Below, one piece after another: positions 52,945 to 60,943 of a DNA stretch of 64,000 bases (positions within the stretch are counted from its first letter, which is position 1; each line of letters begins with the position of its first letter). This DNA comes from Lichenicola sp965198655 (GTDB lineage: Bacteria > Pseudomonadota > Alphaproteobacteria > Acetobacterales > Acetobacteraceae). The stretch is from positions 186,001 through 250,000 of the forward strand of contig OZ240668.1 of NCBI GenBank assembly GCA_965198655.1. The letters run 5' to 3'. The notes beneath the pieces were generated by a model. That model made no database searches and was not told where the DNA came from. It saw nothing but the letters and a program-made list of their open reading frames with translations. The translations under genes and the position numbers were made by a program.

Positions 52945-54765
52945 TTGCCGAGGGGAACCGAGACGGATCAACGGATTGCGGCTTCCGGCTCGCATCTGGC
53001 CGTAGCACCTGCTCTTGCCCGGGTTCAGTCCCCCAGGCGTCCGGTTTCCCGCTCCGCTCGGCTTCGCGCCATGCTGTCCGGTCCGGACCTCGCCTTCCTG
53101 ATGGAGGCGCATAGCGGCCTGTCGGCCAAGATCGTCGAGGAGGCGGGGTTCGAGGGCATCTGGGGGTCCGGCCTGTCGATGTCGGCGACCCTGGGCCTGC
53201 GCGACAACAACGAGGCGTCCTGGACCCAGGTGCTGGACCAGGTCGAGTACATGGCTGACGCCACCACGCTGCCGATCCTGCTGGACGGCGACACCGGCTA
53301 CGGCAACTTCAACAGCGTGCGCCGCCTGGTCGCCAAGCTGTGCCAGCGCGGCGTCGCCGGGGTGTGCATCGAGGACAAGCTGTTCCCCAAGACCAACTCC
53401 TTCATCGGCGAGGCGCAGCCGCTGGCCGACATCGAGGAGTTCTGCGGCCGCATCCGCGCCGGCAAGGACAGCCAGACCGACGACGACTTCCAGATCGTGG
53501 CAAGGGTCGAGGCGCTGATCTCCGGCCATTCCATGGACGAGGCGCTCAGGCGCGCGGAGGCGTATCACCGGGCCGGCGCCGACGCGATCCTGATCCATTC
53601 CAAGAAGCGCACCGCGCACGAGATCGCGGGCTTCATGGCGCGCTGGGGCGGCCGCTGCCCGGTGGTGATCGTGCCGACCATGTACTACGGCACCCCCACC
53701 GACGCGTTCCGCAAGGCCGGCGTCTCGACGGTGATCTGGGCCAACCACCTGGTGCGGGCCTCCCTCGCCGCGATGCGGGCGACGGCGGCGCGGATCCAGG
53801 CCGACCAGAGCCTGGCCGAGGTGGAAGGACGGATCGCCAGCGTGAAGGACATCTTCGCGCTGATGAACAACGACGAGCTCGAGGAAGCGGGCGCGCGCTA
53901 CCTGCCGGTGCCGCACGCCGGCGCGCCGGCGGCTGCGGCCGGGGCGGCGATCGAGGCCGCCACCGGGGCGGCCGGGGACCTGCCGGCGCCCGGCCTGCCG
54001 GTGCGCGGCATCGTGCTGGCGGCCTCGCAGGGCGAGGCGCTGGGGCCGCTGACCGCGGACCGGCCGAAATGCATGGTCGACGTGCGCGGCCGGCCCCTGC
54101 TGGGCCAGCTGCTCGACACCCTGCGCCAGAGCGGCGTGCGCGACGTCGCGGTGGTGCGCGGCTACGCCAAGCACGCGATCGGGCCGGAGGTCTGGTCGCC
54201 GCCGGGGGCGGGCGGCCTGACCCTGCTGGACAACGACGACTACGCCCACACCGGCGAGGTCGCCTCCCTGCTGCGCGCCGCCGACCGGCTCGCCGGCGAG
54301 ACCGTGCTGGTCTACGGCGACGTGCTGTTCCGCCGCTACATCCTGGACGCGCTGATGGGGGTGGAGGCGGACATCGTCATCGCGGTGGACGCGCTGCGCC
54401 AGCGGGCGGAAGGAAAGCCCGGCACGCACGATCCGTATCCCGGCGACCTGGTGCTGGCCGACAAGCCGTTCTCCGCCAGCTATCTCGACGACCGGCCGGC
54501 GATCCTGCGCTCCATCGGCCAGGTGCGGCCCGTCGACAGCATGGGCGAGTGGATCGGGCTGATGCGGCTGAGCGCCAGGGGCGCCGCGCTGCTGCGCGCC
54601 GAGCTGGCGGCGATGCAGGCCGACGGCAGCGCCGACCGGGCCGACATCCCGACCCTGCTCGGGCGGCTGGCGGCCAGGACCCCGGTCGCGGTGCACTACA
54701 TCACCGGGCACTGGCTCGACGTCGACACCATGACCGACCTGGCAGACGCGCGGAACTTTTCCTGA
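52945..54765 (+). CDS. pepM: Phosphoenolpyruvate mutase fused to a nucleotidyltransferase domain
   Basis: About 606 residues. Residues 30-310 are PEP mutase, which rearranges PEP to phosphonopyruvate and forms the C-P bond: FLMEAHSGLSAKIVEEAGF, LRDNNEASWTQ, LDGDTGYGN and the diagnostic EDKLFPKTNS near 143. Residues ~350-600 are an NTP-transferase fold (IVLAASQGEALGPLTADRPK, NDDYAHTGEVASL, VLVYGDVLFRRY, HWLDVDTM). In this domain the usual G-x-G-x-R loop is altered, as seen in other PEP mutase fusions. TTG 52945 has GAGGA nine bases upstream; TTG 52936 or ATG 53071 are alternatives. It heads the plus-strand phosphonate unit. Confidence 0.88.
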   Translation: MPRGTETDQRIAASGSHLAVAPALARVQSPRRPVSRSARLRAMLSGPDLAFLMEAHSGLSAKIVEEAGFEGIWGSGLSMSATLGLRDNNEASWTQVLDQVEYMADATTLPILLDGDTGYGNFNSVRRLVAKLCQRGVAGVCIEDKLFPKTNSFIGEAQPLADIEEFCGRIRAGKDSQTDDDFQIVARVEALISGHSMDEALRRAEAYHRAGADAILIHSKKRTAHEIAGFMARWGGRCPVVIVPTMYYGTPTDAFRKAGVSTVIWANHLVRASLAAMRATAARIQADQSLAEVEGRIASVKDIFALMNNDELEEAGARYLPVPHAGAPAAAAGAAIEAATGAAGDLPAPGLPVRGIVLAASQGEALGPLTADRPKCMVDVRGRPLLGQLLDTLRQSGVRDVAVVRGYAKHAIGPEVWSPPGAGGLTLLDNDDYAHTGEVASLLRAADRLAGETVLVYGDVLFRRYILDALMGVEADIVIAVDALRQRAEGKPGTHDPYPGDLVLADKPFSASYLDDRPAILRSIGQVRPVDSMGEWIGLMRLSARGAALLRAELAAMQADGSADRADIPTLLGRLAARTPVAVHYITGHWLDVDTMTDLADARNFS

Positions 54766-54806
54766 GCGTCGCTCGCTGCTGCGGCAGGCAGCCCACCGGA
54801 GGATCC

Positions 54807-55142
54807 ATGCGCCACACGCTCCTGACGCTGTCGTGCCTGCTCGGGCTGGTTGCCTGCCAGGCGGCGCCCGAACGCCTTCCCGGTGAGACCGACGCACGTT
54901 GCATCCACCGGCTCTACGATTATCCGGTCCGAACGGAGCCGTTCCAGGCGGCGGCCAACACCTGCGCGCCTGGGCGCGTGGTCGACCTGACCGGCGACCG
55001 CTACTACCAGGTGCTGGCCACCAGCCTGAACGTGCCCTTCGTCGACCACGACCCGAAGAGCAGCGACACCATCGTGCTGACCGGCAGCCGCATCCCGCAG
55101 CCCACCACCCAGACGCCGCCGCCGGAGCTGTCGCTGCACTGA
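54807..55142 (+). CDS. Small lipoprotein in the phosphonate operon
   Basis: A 111-residue protein with lipobox LVAC (Cys17). The mature part has three further Cys-free/aromatic stretches, GDRYYQVLATSLNVP being the most ordered-looking. It ends with SDTIVLTGSRIPQP and a Thr/Pro tail. The TGSRIP motif recalls the plug start of TonB receptors but is isolated here. A strong GGAGG precedes ATG 54807 by six bases. It sits 41 bp after pepM and 62 bp before the decarboxylase gene. No family is recognised. Confidence 0.7.
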   Translation: MRHTLLTLSCLLGLVACQAAPERLPGETDARCIHRLYDYPVRTEPFQAAANTCAPGRVVDLTGDRYYQVLATSLNVPFVDHDPKSSDTIVLTGSRIPQPTTQTPPPELSLH

Positions 55143-55204
55143 GCCGCCCGATCCCGGGATGGCAGGAGTTTGCACCGGACGGCATCCGGTCTAATCGACC
55201 GGAC

Positions 55205-56353
55205 ATGATCCAGGCGCAGGACTTCCTCGACCAGGCCGCCGCACAGGGGCTCGACTTCTACAGCGGCGTGCCCTGCTCGTTCCTGACGCCGCTGATCAAC
55301 CGGGTGATCGGCGCGAACGGCGCCGGGCTTGACTACGTGGGAGCGGCGAGCGAGGGCGAGGCGGTGGCGATCGCGTCCGGAGCCTGGCTCGGCGGCCGGG
55401 GCGGCGTGGTGATCTGCCAGAACTCCGGCCTCGGCAACTGCGTCAACCCGCTGACCTCGCTGAACGTCCCGTTCCGCATCCCGCTGCTGCTGGTCACCAC
55501 CTGGCGTGGCCAGCCGGGCCTGGCGGACGAGCCGCAGCACGCTCTGATGGGACGGATCACCCAGGCAATTCTCGACCTGTGCGCCGTGCCCAACCAGCCC
55601 TTCCCCCGTGACCGAGCCGGGATCGCCACGGCGCTCCAAGCGGCGTCGGCCCGCTTCGCCCGGGAGGGACTGCCATTCGGGCTGGTGATGGAGCAGGACA
55701 GCGTGGCGGGGGAGGCGCTGGCGGAACCGGTCCATACCCCCCCGGCACCCGGCTGCTGGACCGACTTGCGTCGTCACGCCGGGCGGACGGCACGGGCGGA
55801 CCTGCTGCAAGGCCTGCTGGCCCTGCTGCCCGACACGGCGGCGGTAATCGCCACCACCGGCAAGTGCGGGCGCGAGCTGTTCACCCTGTCGGACCGCGAG
55901 CAGCACCTCTACATGGTGGGCGCCATGGGGGCGGCCTCCGGGCTCGGGCTCGGCGTGGCGCTGACTGTGCCGCACCGTCCGGTGGTGGTGGTGGATGGGG
56001 ATGGCGCCGCGCTGATGAAGCTGGGCACGATGGCGACGATCGGTGCCCGGCAGCCGCGACGCCTGCTCCACCTGCTGCTGGACAACGGCGTCCACGACTC
56101 CACCGGCGGACAAGGCACGGTGTCGGCGTCGGTGGACTTCGCGGCGGTGGCGCTCGCCTGTGGCTACCGCGCTGCCTGGTCGGTGGATGACCGGCCCGGC
56201 TTCGAGCAGGCGGTGGCGCAGGGCCTGGAGACGAACGGACCGGTGCTGGTCCATGCCCGGATGATGCCGGGATCCATGGCAACGCTCGGGCGCCCCACGG
56301 TGCCGCCGCACGAGGTGGCACGGCGGTTTCGTGCCTTTCTCAAGGCAGCCTGA
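55205..56353 (+). CDS. ppd: Phosphonopyruvate decarboxylase
   Basis: A 382-residue TPP enzyme that turns phosphonopyruvate into phosphonoacetaldehyde and CO2, pulling the unfavourable PEP mutase reaction forward. The N-terminal GLDFYSGVPCSFLTPLIN, ASEGEAVAIASGAWLGG and CQNSGLGNCVNPLTSL, and the C-terminal TPP motif VVDGDGAALMKLGTMAT ending LLDNGVHDSTGG, are characteristic. ATG 55205 begins two residues before conserved sequence. Last gene of the pepM unit; no aminotransferase follows. Confidence 0.92.
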   Translation: MIQAQDFLDQAAAQGLDFYSGVPCSFLTPLINRVIGANGAGLDYVGAASEGEAVAIASGAWLGGRGGVVICQNSGLGNCVNPLTSLNVPFRIPLLLVTTWRGQPGLADEPQHALMGRITQAILDLCAVPNQPFPRDRAGIATALQAASARFAREGLPFGLVMEQDSVAGEALAEPVHTPPAPGCWTDLRRHAGRTARADLLQGLLALLPDTAAVIATTGKCGRELFTLSDREQHLYMVGAMGAASGLGLGVALTVPHRPVVVVDGDGAALMKLGTMATIGARQPRRLLHLLLDNGVHDSTGGQGTVSASVDFAAVALACGYRAAWSVDDRPGFEQAVAQGLETNGPVLVHARMMPGSMATLGRPTVPPHEVARRFRAFLKAA

Positions 56354-56401
56354 GACAGGCAGGACGTCGCGGAGGCCGCAACGTCCCGCCTGAACCCCGA
56401 T

Positions 56402-56431
56402 CCGGAACGACCGCCGCAGCGGCCGTTCCGG
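56402..56431. terminator. Bidirectional hairpin between convergent genes
   Basis: CCGGAACG (56402-56409) and CGTTCCGG (56424-56431) form a perfect 8-bp stem, with CCGC/GCGG pairing inside the loop. It lies between the convergent ppd and stress-protein genes. There is no T-tract, so termination would be atypical. Confidence 0.5.
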
Positions 56432-56438
56432 AGTCCGA

Positions 56439-57191
56439 TCACGGAAGCTCGGCGCGGGGCGGCAGGCCGGTGGTGGTGCCGGTGGTGCTGCTGCCCAGCC
56501 CGGTGCTCCCGCCCAGGCCGGTGGTGCCGCCGGTCACGCCCGTGGTGCCGGTGCCGACCGCGGTCCAGGGTCCGGCCGTCTCGTCATGACGGGTCCATCC
56601 GCCGCTCTGATACTCGGTGCGGCGGGTGGTCGTGTTGATGGCGGTCTGGCCGTCCATGATCGCCTCGACCGTCGGCGCCTGCGAGTCGTCGGCGCGCACG
56701 GTCACCAGGTTGCCGCCGCGACGCACGGTCTCGGCATAGACATGGGCGTCCTCGTCCGGCACGCCGGCGCCGGTCAGGGCCCCGACCAGCCCGCCGGCGC
56801 CGCCGCCCACCGCAGCACCCACGCCCGCACCGGTCAGCGTGGCGATCAGCCAGCCGGCCGCCACCACCGGACCGACGCCCGGGATCGCCAGCGAGCCGAT
56901 GCCGGCGAGCAGCCCGGCTCCGCCGCCCAGCACCGTGCCGATGGTGGCACCGGTGCCGGCACCCTTATCGGCTTCCGTGTCGTGCGGGAGGCCAGTTCCG
57001 GTTCTGGTAGCGCCGGTTCCGGTCGTGCTGGTGGTCCCGGTTCCGGTCGTGCCGACGGGGCCGCTCTGCGCGCCGTCGCGGCCGACCAGGCTGATGTCGC
57101 TGTGCGGGATGCCTGCGTCCTCGAGCGCTCGGACCACCGTGGTTGCCGCGGAGTAGCTCTCGTAGGCACGGGTTATGGTGCGCTGTACCAT
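56439..57191 (-). CDS. General-stress-protein-17M-like protein
   Basis: A 250-residue protein. The N-terminal ITRAYESYSAATTVVRALE and DAGIPHSDISLVGRD matches the YflT/GSP17M fold. A long Gly/Ala/Thr-rich part with a glycine-zipper-like hydrophobic hairpin follows (LIATLTGAGVGAAVGGGAGG), then GVPDEDAHVYAETVRRGGN and LVTVRAD, and a Thr/Gly-repeat tail. Proteins of this type are common in acetic acid bacteria and methylobacteria and are linked to general stress; the mechanism is unknown. Confidence 0.72.
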   Translation of the reverse strand: MVQRTITRAYESYSAATTVVRALEDAGIPHSDISLVGRDGAQSGPVGTTGTGTTSTTGTGATRTGTGLPHDTEADKGAGTGATIGTVLGGGAGLLAGIGSLAIPGVGPVVAAGWLIATLTGAGVGAAVGGGAGGLVGALTGAGVPDEDAHVYAETVRRGGNLVTVRADDSQAPTVEAIMDGQTAINTTTRRTEYQSGGWTRHDETAGPWTAVGTGTTGVTGGTTGLGGSTGLGSSTTGTTTGLPPRAELP

Positions 57192-57243
57192 TGAAACTGT
57201 TTCCTTCTGGTGACGTGCTTCCGACGTGTTGGGACGGTCGCGC

Positions 57244-57663
57244 CTACTCGGTGCCGACGCTGCCCTTGTAGTCTTCCCAGACCTTGACCGACGAGCCGTT
57301 CTGCATCGCCGTGCCGTGCCACACGCCCTGATCGTCCTTGGTCAGGTCCTTCACCTGGGTGAAGCCGTGACGCATGATCCGGTGCCGCGCCTGGCGCATG
57401 GTAAAGCTGTTCGACCCGTGCGCCGGCGTGCTGGTGTCGGCCGAGGTGGTGGCGACCGCCTGGTTGTGGTCCGGGGCGCTCATCGCGTTCTGGCCGGCTG
57501 CCGGGCCCATCGAGTTCTGTCCCGTCGCCGGCGCGCTCATCGTGTTCTGGGCCGGGGCCGTGGTCGAGCCCTGGGTCTGCGTCTGAGCCTGGGCTTGGGC
57601 CTGGGCGACGCCGGCCATGGCCGTGACGGCGATCGCGGCGGCGAAGAGTGGTAGGGACTTCAT
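57244..57663 (-). CDS. Periplasmic PepSY-like small protein
   Basis: A 139-residue secreted protein: signal peptide (FAAAIAVTAMAGVAQA), then a Gln-rich low-complexity stretch with repeated QNxM units (AQNTMSAP, GQNSMGPA, GQNAMSAP). A compact C-terminal domain, RQARHRIMRHGFTQVKDL and DDQGVWHGTAM to VKVWEDYKGSVG, resembles PepSY-like sequences. It follows the stress gene on the same strand after 52 bp, so the two may be cotranscribed. The function is not known. Confidence 0.6.
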   Translation of the reverse strand: MKSLPLFAAAIAVTAMAGVAQAQAQAQTQTQGSTTAPAQNTMSAPATGQNSMGPAAGQNAMSAPDHNQAVATTSADTSTPAHGSNSFTMRQARHRIMRHGFTQVKDLTKDDQGVWHGTAMQNGSSVKVWEDYKGSVGTE

Positions 57664-57741
57664 CTAGCGTTCCTCGTTTCTTGATCTGCAGTGCGCAGTG
57701 CGGGTCGAACGGCGAACCGATGAAGCGGTTCCAGAACGGGC

Positions 57742-58971
57742 TTGCAGGCCCCATCTCCGTTCGGAACACGTCCTCGCGCGGAACCGTACGGAACCCGCCC
57801 GCACCGGGCCGAACCGCCCGATGCCGCAAACGGCAGGAGACACGCCATCGACACGCTCCTTCCTTCCGGAACGGCTCTTGCGCCGACGGCGGCCGACCCG
57901 GCGCCACCCGCCAGGCGGGCGTCGCGGCAGGACCGGCCCTGGATCCCGGAAACCGTGCTGGTCACACCGGCGGCACTCGGCTTCGCGCACGGCGCGGCGA
58001 TGGTCGAGCGCGCCGAAGCAATGGGTGCCCGCGTCGTGCGGCTGTCCTCCGACCGGCTGAGCGGCCTGCCGGACCGCTACCGCGACGCCAAGACCACCAT
58101 GGCGGTGGTGGTGGCCTCGCCCAGCCGGAGGAAGCCGCAGCCGATCCCGCCGAGCGCCGACTGGCGCTTCGACCTCGCCGAGGGGTGCCCGGCGCACTGC
58201 CAGTACTGCTACCTGGCCGGCTCCCTGGCCGGGCCGCCGATCGTGCGCGCCTATGCCAACCTCCACGAGATCCTGGCCGAGCTGCCGCCGCTGCTGGGAC
58301 AGGGCACCATCACCTCGCGCTCGGAGGATCGCCGTCACGAGGGCACCACCTTCGAGTGCTCCTGCTACACCGACCCACTGGCGATCGAGCCGGTCACCGG
58401 CAGCCTGTCGGCGGCGATCCGCCGGTTCGGCGCCTGGGATGCCGACGTGCAGCTTCGCTTCACCACCAAGTTCGGCAACGTCGGAACCCTGCTCGACCTG
58501 CCGCATCGCGGCCGCACCCGGATCCGCTTCTCGCTCAACGCCCGCTCCGCCGAGCGCTACGAGGGGGGTGCTCCGCGCATGGACCGCAGGCTCGCGGCCC
58601 TGCGGGCGGTGGCGCAGGCGGGCTACCCGGTCGGCATCACGGTGGCGCCGATCCTGCCGCTGCCGGACTGGAGGCGCGAGTACGACCAGTTGCTGGCCGA
58701 CGTCGCGGCCGCGCTGGACGGGGTGGCGGCGGTGGACCTGACCGCCGAGCTGATCACCCACCGCTTCACCGACAAGTCCAAGACGGTGCTGACCGGCTGG
58801 TATCCGGGCAGCTCCCTGCCGATGGACGAGGCCGAGCGGACGCGCAAGCTGACCAAGTTCGGCACCGGCAAGTGGGTGCTGCCGCGCGTGGAGATGGCCG
58901 AGCTGCGCGGCACGGTGACCGAGGCGCTGTCCCGCCACTTGCCGATGGCCCGCCTGCTCTACTGGACGTGA
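57742..58971 (+). CDS. splB: Spore photoproduct lyase-like radical SAM protein
   Basis: About 409 residues. The radical SAM cluster motif is CPAHCQYC near residue 149, preceded by PSADWRFDLAEG and followed by YLAGSLAGPPIVRAYANL. Later blocks are FECSCYTDPLAIEP, LRFTTKFGNVGTLL and TAELITHRFTDKSKTVL with KFGTGKWVLPR, as in SplB-type DNA lyases that reverse UV thymine dimers. The N-terminus is unclear: TTG 57742 is the only canonical start far enough upstream, but a well-placed AGGAG precedes an ATC at 57847. The stop overlaps the next gene (GTGA). Confidence 0.85.
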   Translation: MQAPSPFGTRPRAEPYGTRPHRAEPPDAANGRRHAIDTLLPSGTALAPTAADPAPPARRASRQDRPWIPETVLVTPAALGFAHGAAMVERAEAMGARVVRLSSDRLSGLPDRYRDAKTTMAVVVASPSRRKPQPIPPSADWRFDLAEGCPAHCQYCYLAGSLAGPPIVRAYANLHEILAELPPLLGQGTITSRSEDRRHEGTTFECSCYTDPLAIEPVTGSLSAAIRRFGAWDADVQLRFTTKFGNVGTLLDLPHRGRTRIRFSLNARSAERYEGGAPRMDRRLAALRAVAQAGYPVGITVAPILPLPDWRREYDQLLADVAAALDGVAAVDLTAELITHRFTDKSKTVLTGWYPGSSLPMDEAERTRKLTKFGTGKWVLPRVEMAELRGTVTEALSRHLPMARLLYWT

Positions 58972-59291
58972 CGCCGCCGCCGGTCACGCCTGACGGACGC
59001 TACCTCGTGGTGCGCGGCCGGCTGTGGCGCCGCGCCGATCCCCGGCTGGACCCGGAACGCCGCGCCGCCTTGACCCGGGAGCTGATGGCGGCCCGACGGG
59101 CCAAGCGCGCCGCCATGCGCTCCGGCGACGCCGAGGCGCGCGAAGCCGCACGCGTCCGGGTCGACGCTGCCAAGCACGCGCTCGGCGAGCGCGGCCCGCC
59201 CTGGTGGAGCGACGCCCCGGACTACACCCGACGCATGGCGCGCACTACGCCCTACGCCGACTGGTTCGCCGCCCTGCCGCCCGACCCGTGA
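58968..59291 (+). CDS. Small conserved protein coupled to the splB-like gene
   Basis: A 107-residue, Arg- and Ala-rich protein. RYLVVRGRLWRRADPRLDP, then LMAARRAKRAAM, and the end GERGPPWWSDAPDYTRRM with TPYADWF form a pattern I associate with an uncharacterised alphaproteobacterial family. The GTG at 58968 overlaps the splB stop. The basic charge and the coupling suggest a DNA-contacting partner of the lyase (inference). Confidence 0.65.
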   Translation: MTPPPVTPDGRYLVVRGRLWRRADPRLDPERRAALTRELMAARRAKRAAMRSGDAEAREAARVRVDAAKHALGERGPPWWSDAPDYTRRMARTTPYADWFAALPPDP

Positions 59292-59298
59292 CCGGGGT

Positions 59299-60681
59299 TC
59301 AGGCCCGCCTGGTCCACACGGTCTGCGCGTTGACGAACTCGCGTATGCCGAAATGCGATAGCTCGCGGCCATAGCCGCTGTTCTTCACCCCGCCCACCGG
59401 CGTGCGCGGGTTCGAAGCGGTGAAGCCGTTGATGAACACCCCGCCCGTTTCCAGCCGACGCGCGATCCGCTGCGCCTTCTCCTCGTCGCGCGTCCACAGG
59501 TTGCTGCTCAGCCCGTACTCGCTCCGGTTGGCGAGCTCGACCGCGTGCTTCTCGTCCCGCGCCACGCACAGGGCCGCCACCGGGCCGAACACCTCCTCGT
59601 CGAACGCGGCCATGCCGGGCAACACTTCGCCCAGCACGGTCGGCTCGTAGAAGCAACCGGGCCCGTCGACCTTGCGGCCGCCCAGCAGCAGCGCGGCACC
59701 CTGCCCGATCGAGCGCGTCACCTGGTCGTGCACGACCTCGCGCAGGTCGTCGCGGGCGATCGGACCGATCGTGGTCGCCTCGTCGGTCGGATCGCCCGCC
59801 TTGATCTCGCGGGCCGCGTCGAGGAACCGCGCGGTGAAGGCGTCCGCGATCGGTGCCTCCAGGATCAGCCGCTTGGCGGCGAGGCACACCTGGCCGGCGT
59901 TCGCATAACGGCCGGTGATGGCGAACCGCACCGCCTGCTCGACGTCCGCGTCGGCCAGCACGATGAACGGGTCGATGCCGCCCAGCTCCAGCACCGACTT
60001 CTTCAGGTTCCGGCCGGCCAGCGCCGCCACCGCGGCACCCGCGCGCACGCTGCCGGTCAGCGTCACCCCGGCGATGCGCGGGTCGGCGATCACCGCCTCG
60101 ATGCCGTCGGTGCCGACGTTGAGCACCGAGAACACGCCCTGCGGCAGGCCGGCCTCCTCCCACAGGCCGCGCATCAGCAGGGCGCAGCGCGTCACGTTGG
60201 GTGCGTGCTTCAGGAGGAAGCCGTTGCCGGACAGCATGATCGGCACCGCGGCGCGGATCGTCTGCCAGATCGGCAGGTTCCACGGCATGATGCCGAGGAT
60301 GGTGCCGATCGGCAGGAACGACACGTGCACCTGGTCATGGCCCTCGACCGCGACCGGCTCGTCGGCCAGCATCGCCAGCCCGTGCTCGGCGTACCAGGCG
60401 ACGGTGGCGGCGCACTTCTCGATCTCGGCGCGGGCCTCCCGGAGCGTCTTGCCCATCTCGCGCGTGATCACCGGCGCCACCTCGTCCGAGCGCCGGCGCA
60501 GCACGGCGGCGAGGCGGTCGTACACCGCGGCCCGCTCCGCGACCGGCACCGCGCGCCACCCGCGGAACGCGTTGTCGGCCCGGGCGAGCAACTGTTCGAC
60601 CTCCGCCTCCGTTTGGAACGGAAAGCGCTCGATCTCCTCGCCGGTCGCGGGATTGCGCGACACGGCAGCCTGGTCGGCCAT
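59299..60681 (-). CDS. NAD(P)-dependent succinate-semialdehyde-type aldehyde dehydrogenase
   Basis: A 460-residue ALDH. It has the MPWNLPIWQTIRAAVPIM block near residue 135, LKHAPNVTRCALLM, TLTGSVRAGAAVA, the general-base Glu in LELGGIDPFIV near 235, the catalytic Cys in YANAGQVCLAAKR near 270, and EEVFGPVAAL. It fits the GabD/YneI-like branch; its length matches the short YneI/Sad group that oxidises succinate semialdehyde. Phosphonoacetaldehyde is another conceivable substrate but the gene is 3 kb from ppd. GGAG-like AAGGAGAT precedes ATG 60681. Confidence 0.88.
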   Translation of the reverse strand: MADQAAVSRNPATGEEIERFPFQTEAEVEQLLARADNAFRGWRAVPVAERAAVYDRLAAVLRRRSDEVAPVITREMGKTLREARAEIEKCAATVAWYAEHGLAMLADEPVAVEGHDQVHVSFLPIGTILGIMPWNLPIWQTIRAAVPIMLSGNGFLLKHAPNVTRCALLMRGLWEEAGLPQGVFSVLNVGTDGIEAVIADPRIAGVTLTGSVRAGAAVAALAGRNLKKSVLELGGIDPFIVLADADVEQAVRFAITGRYANAGQVCLAAKRLILEAPIADAFTARFLDAAREIKAGDPTDEATTIGPIARDDLREVVHDQVTRSIGQGAALLLGGRKVDGPGCFYEPTVLGEVLPGMAAFDEEVFGPVAALCVARDEKHAVELANRSEYGLSSNLWTRDEEKAQRIARRLETGGVFINGFTASNPRTPVGGVKNSGYGRELSHFGIREFVNAQTVWTRRA

Positions 60682-60943
60682 GAACGATCTCCTTCTATGG
60701 ACTCCGGTTCATGCCCCGTCGCGCGCCGGCACCGCCTTCAAATCATCTTGTTCCAGGCTGGGACCTTGTCCTAGGCTCGGTGCCAATGCCCGCCGTCCTC
60801 GCCCGCATCGTCTGGATTGTCACCCCGGGCGGGGTCGGGGAGCACGCGCGCTAGGGTCCGAACCCGACACCGCTCCCCGAAGTCCCGCCGATCCGGCCGG
60901 GGCTTCTCCCCCCGGCCCATCGGCTCCGAACAGGATCCGAATC

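Noticed and set aside
59299..60681. Aldehyde dehydrogenase as a phosphonoacetaldehyde dehydrogenase of the phosphonate locus
   Set aside because: It is 3 kb away, beyond unrelated genes, and its sequence fits the succinate-semialdehyde group; no link is visible.
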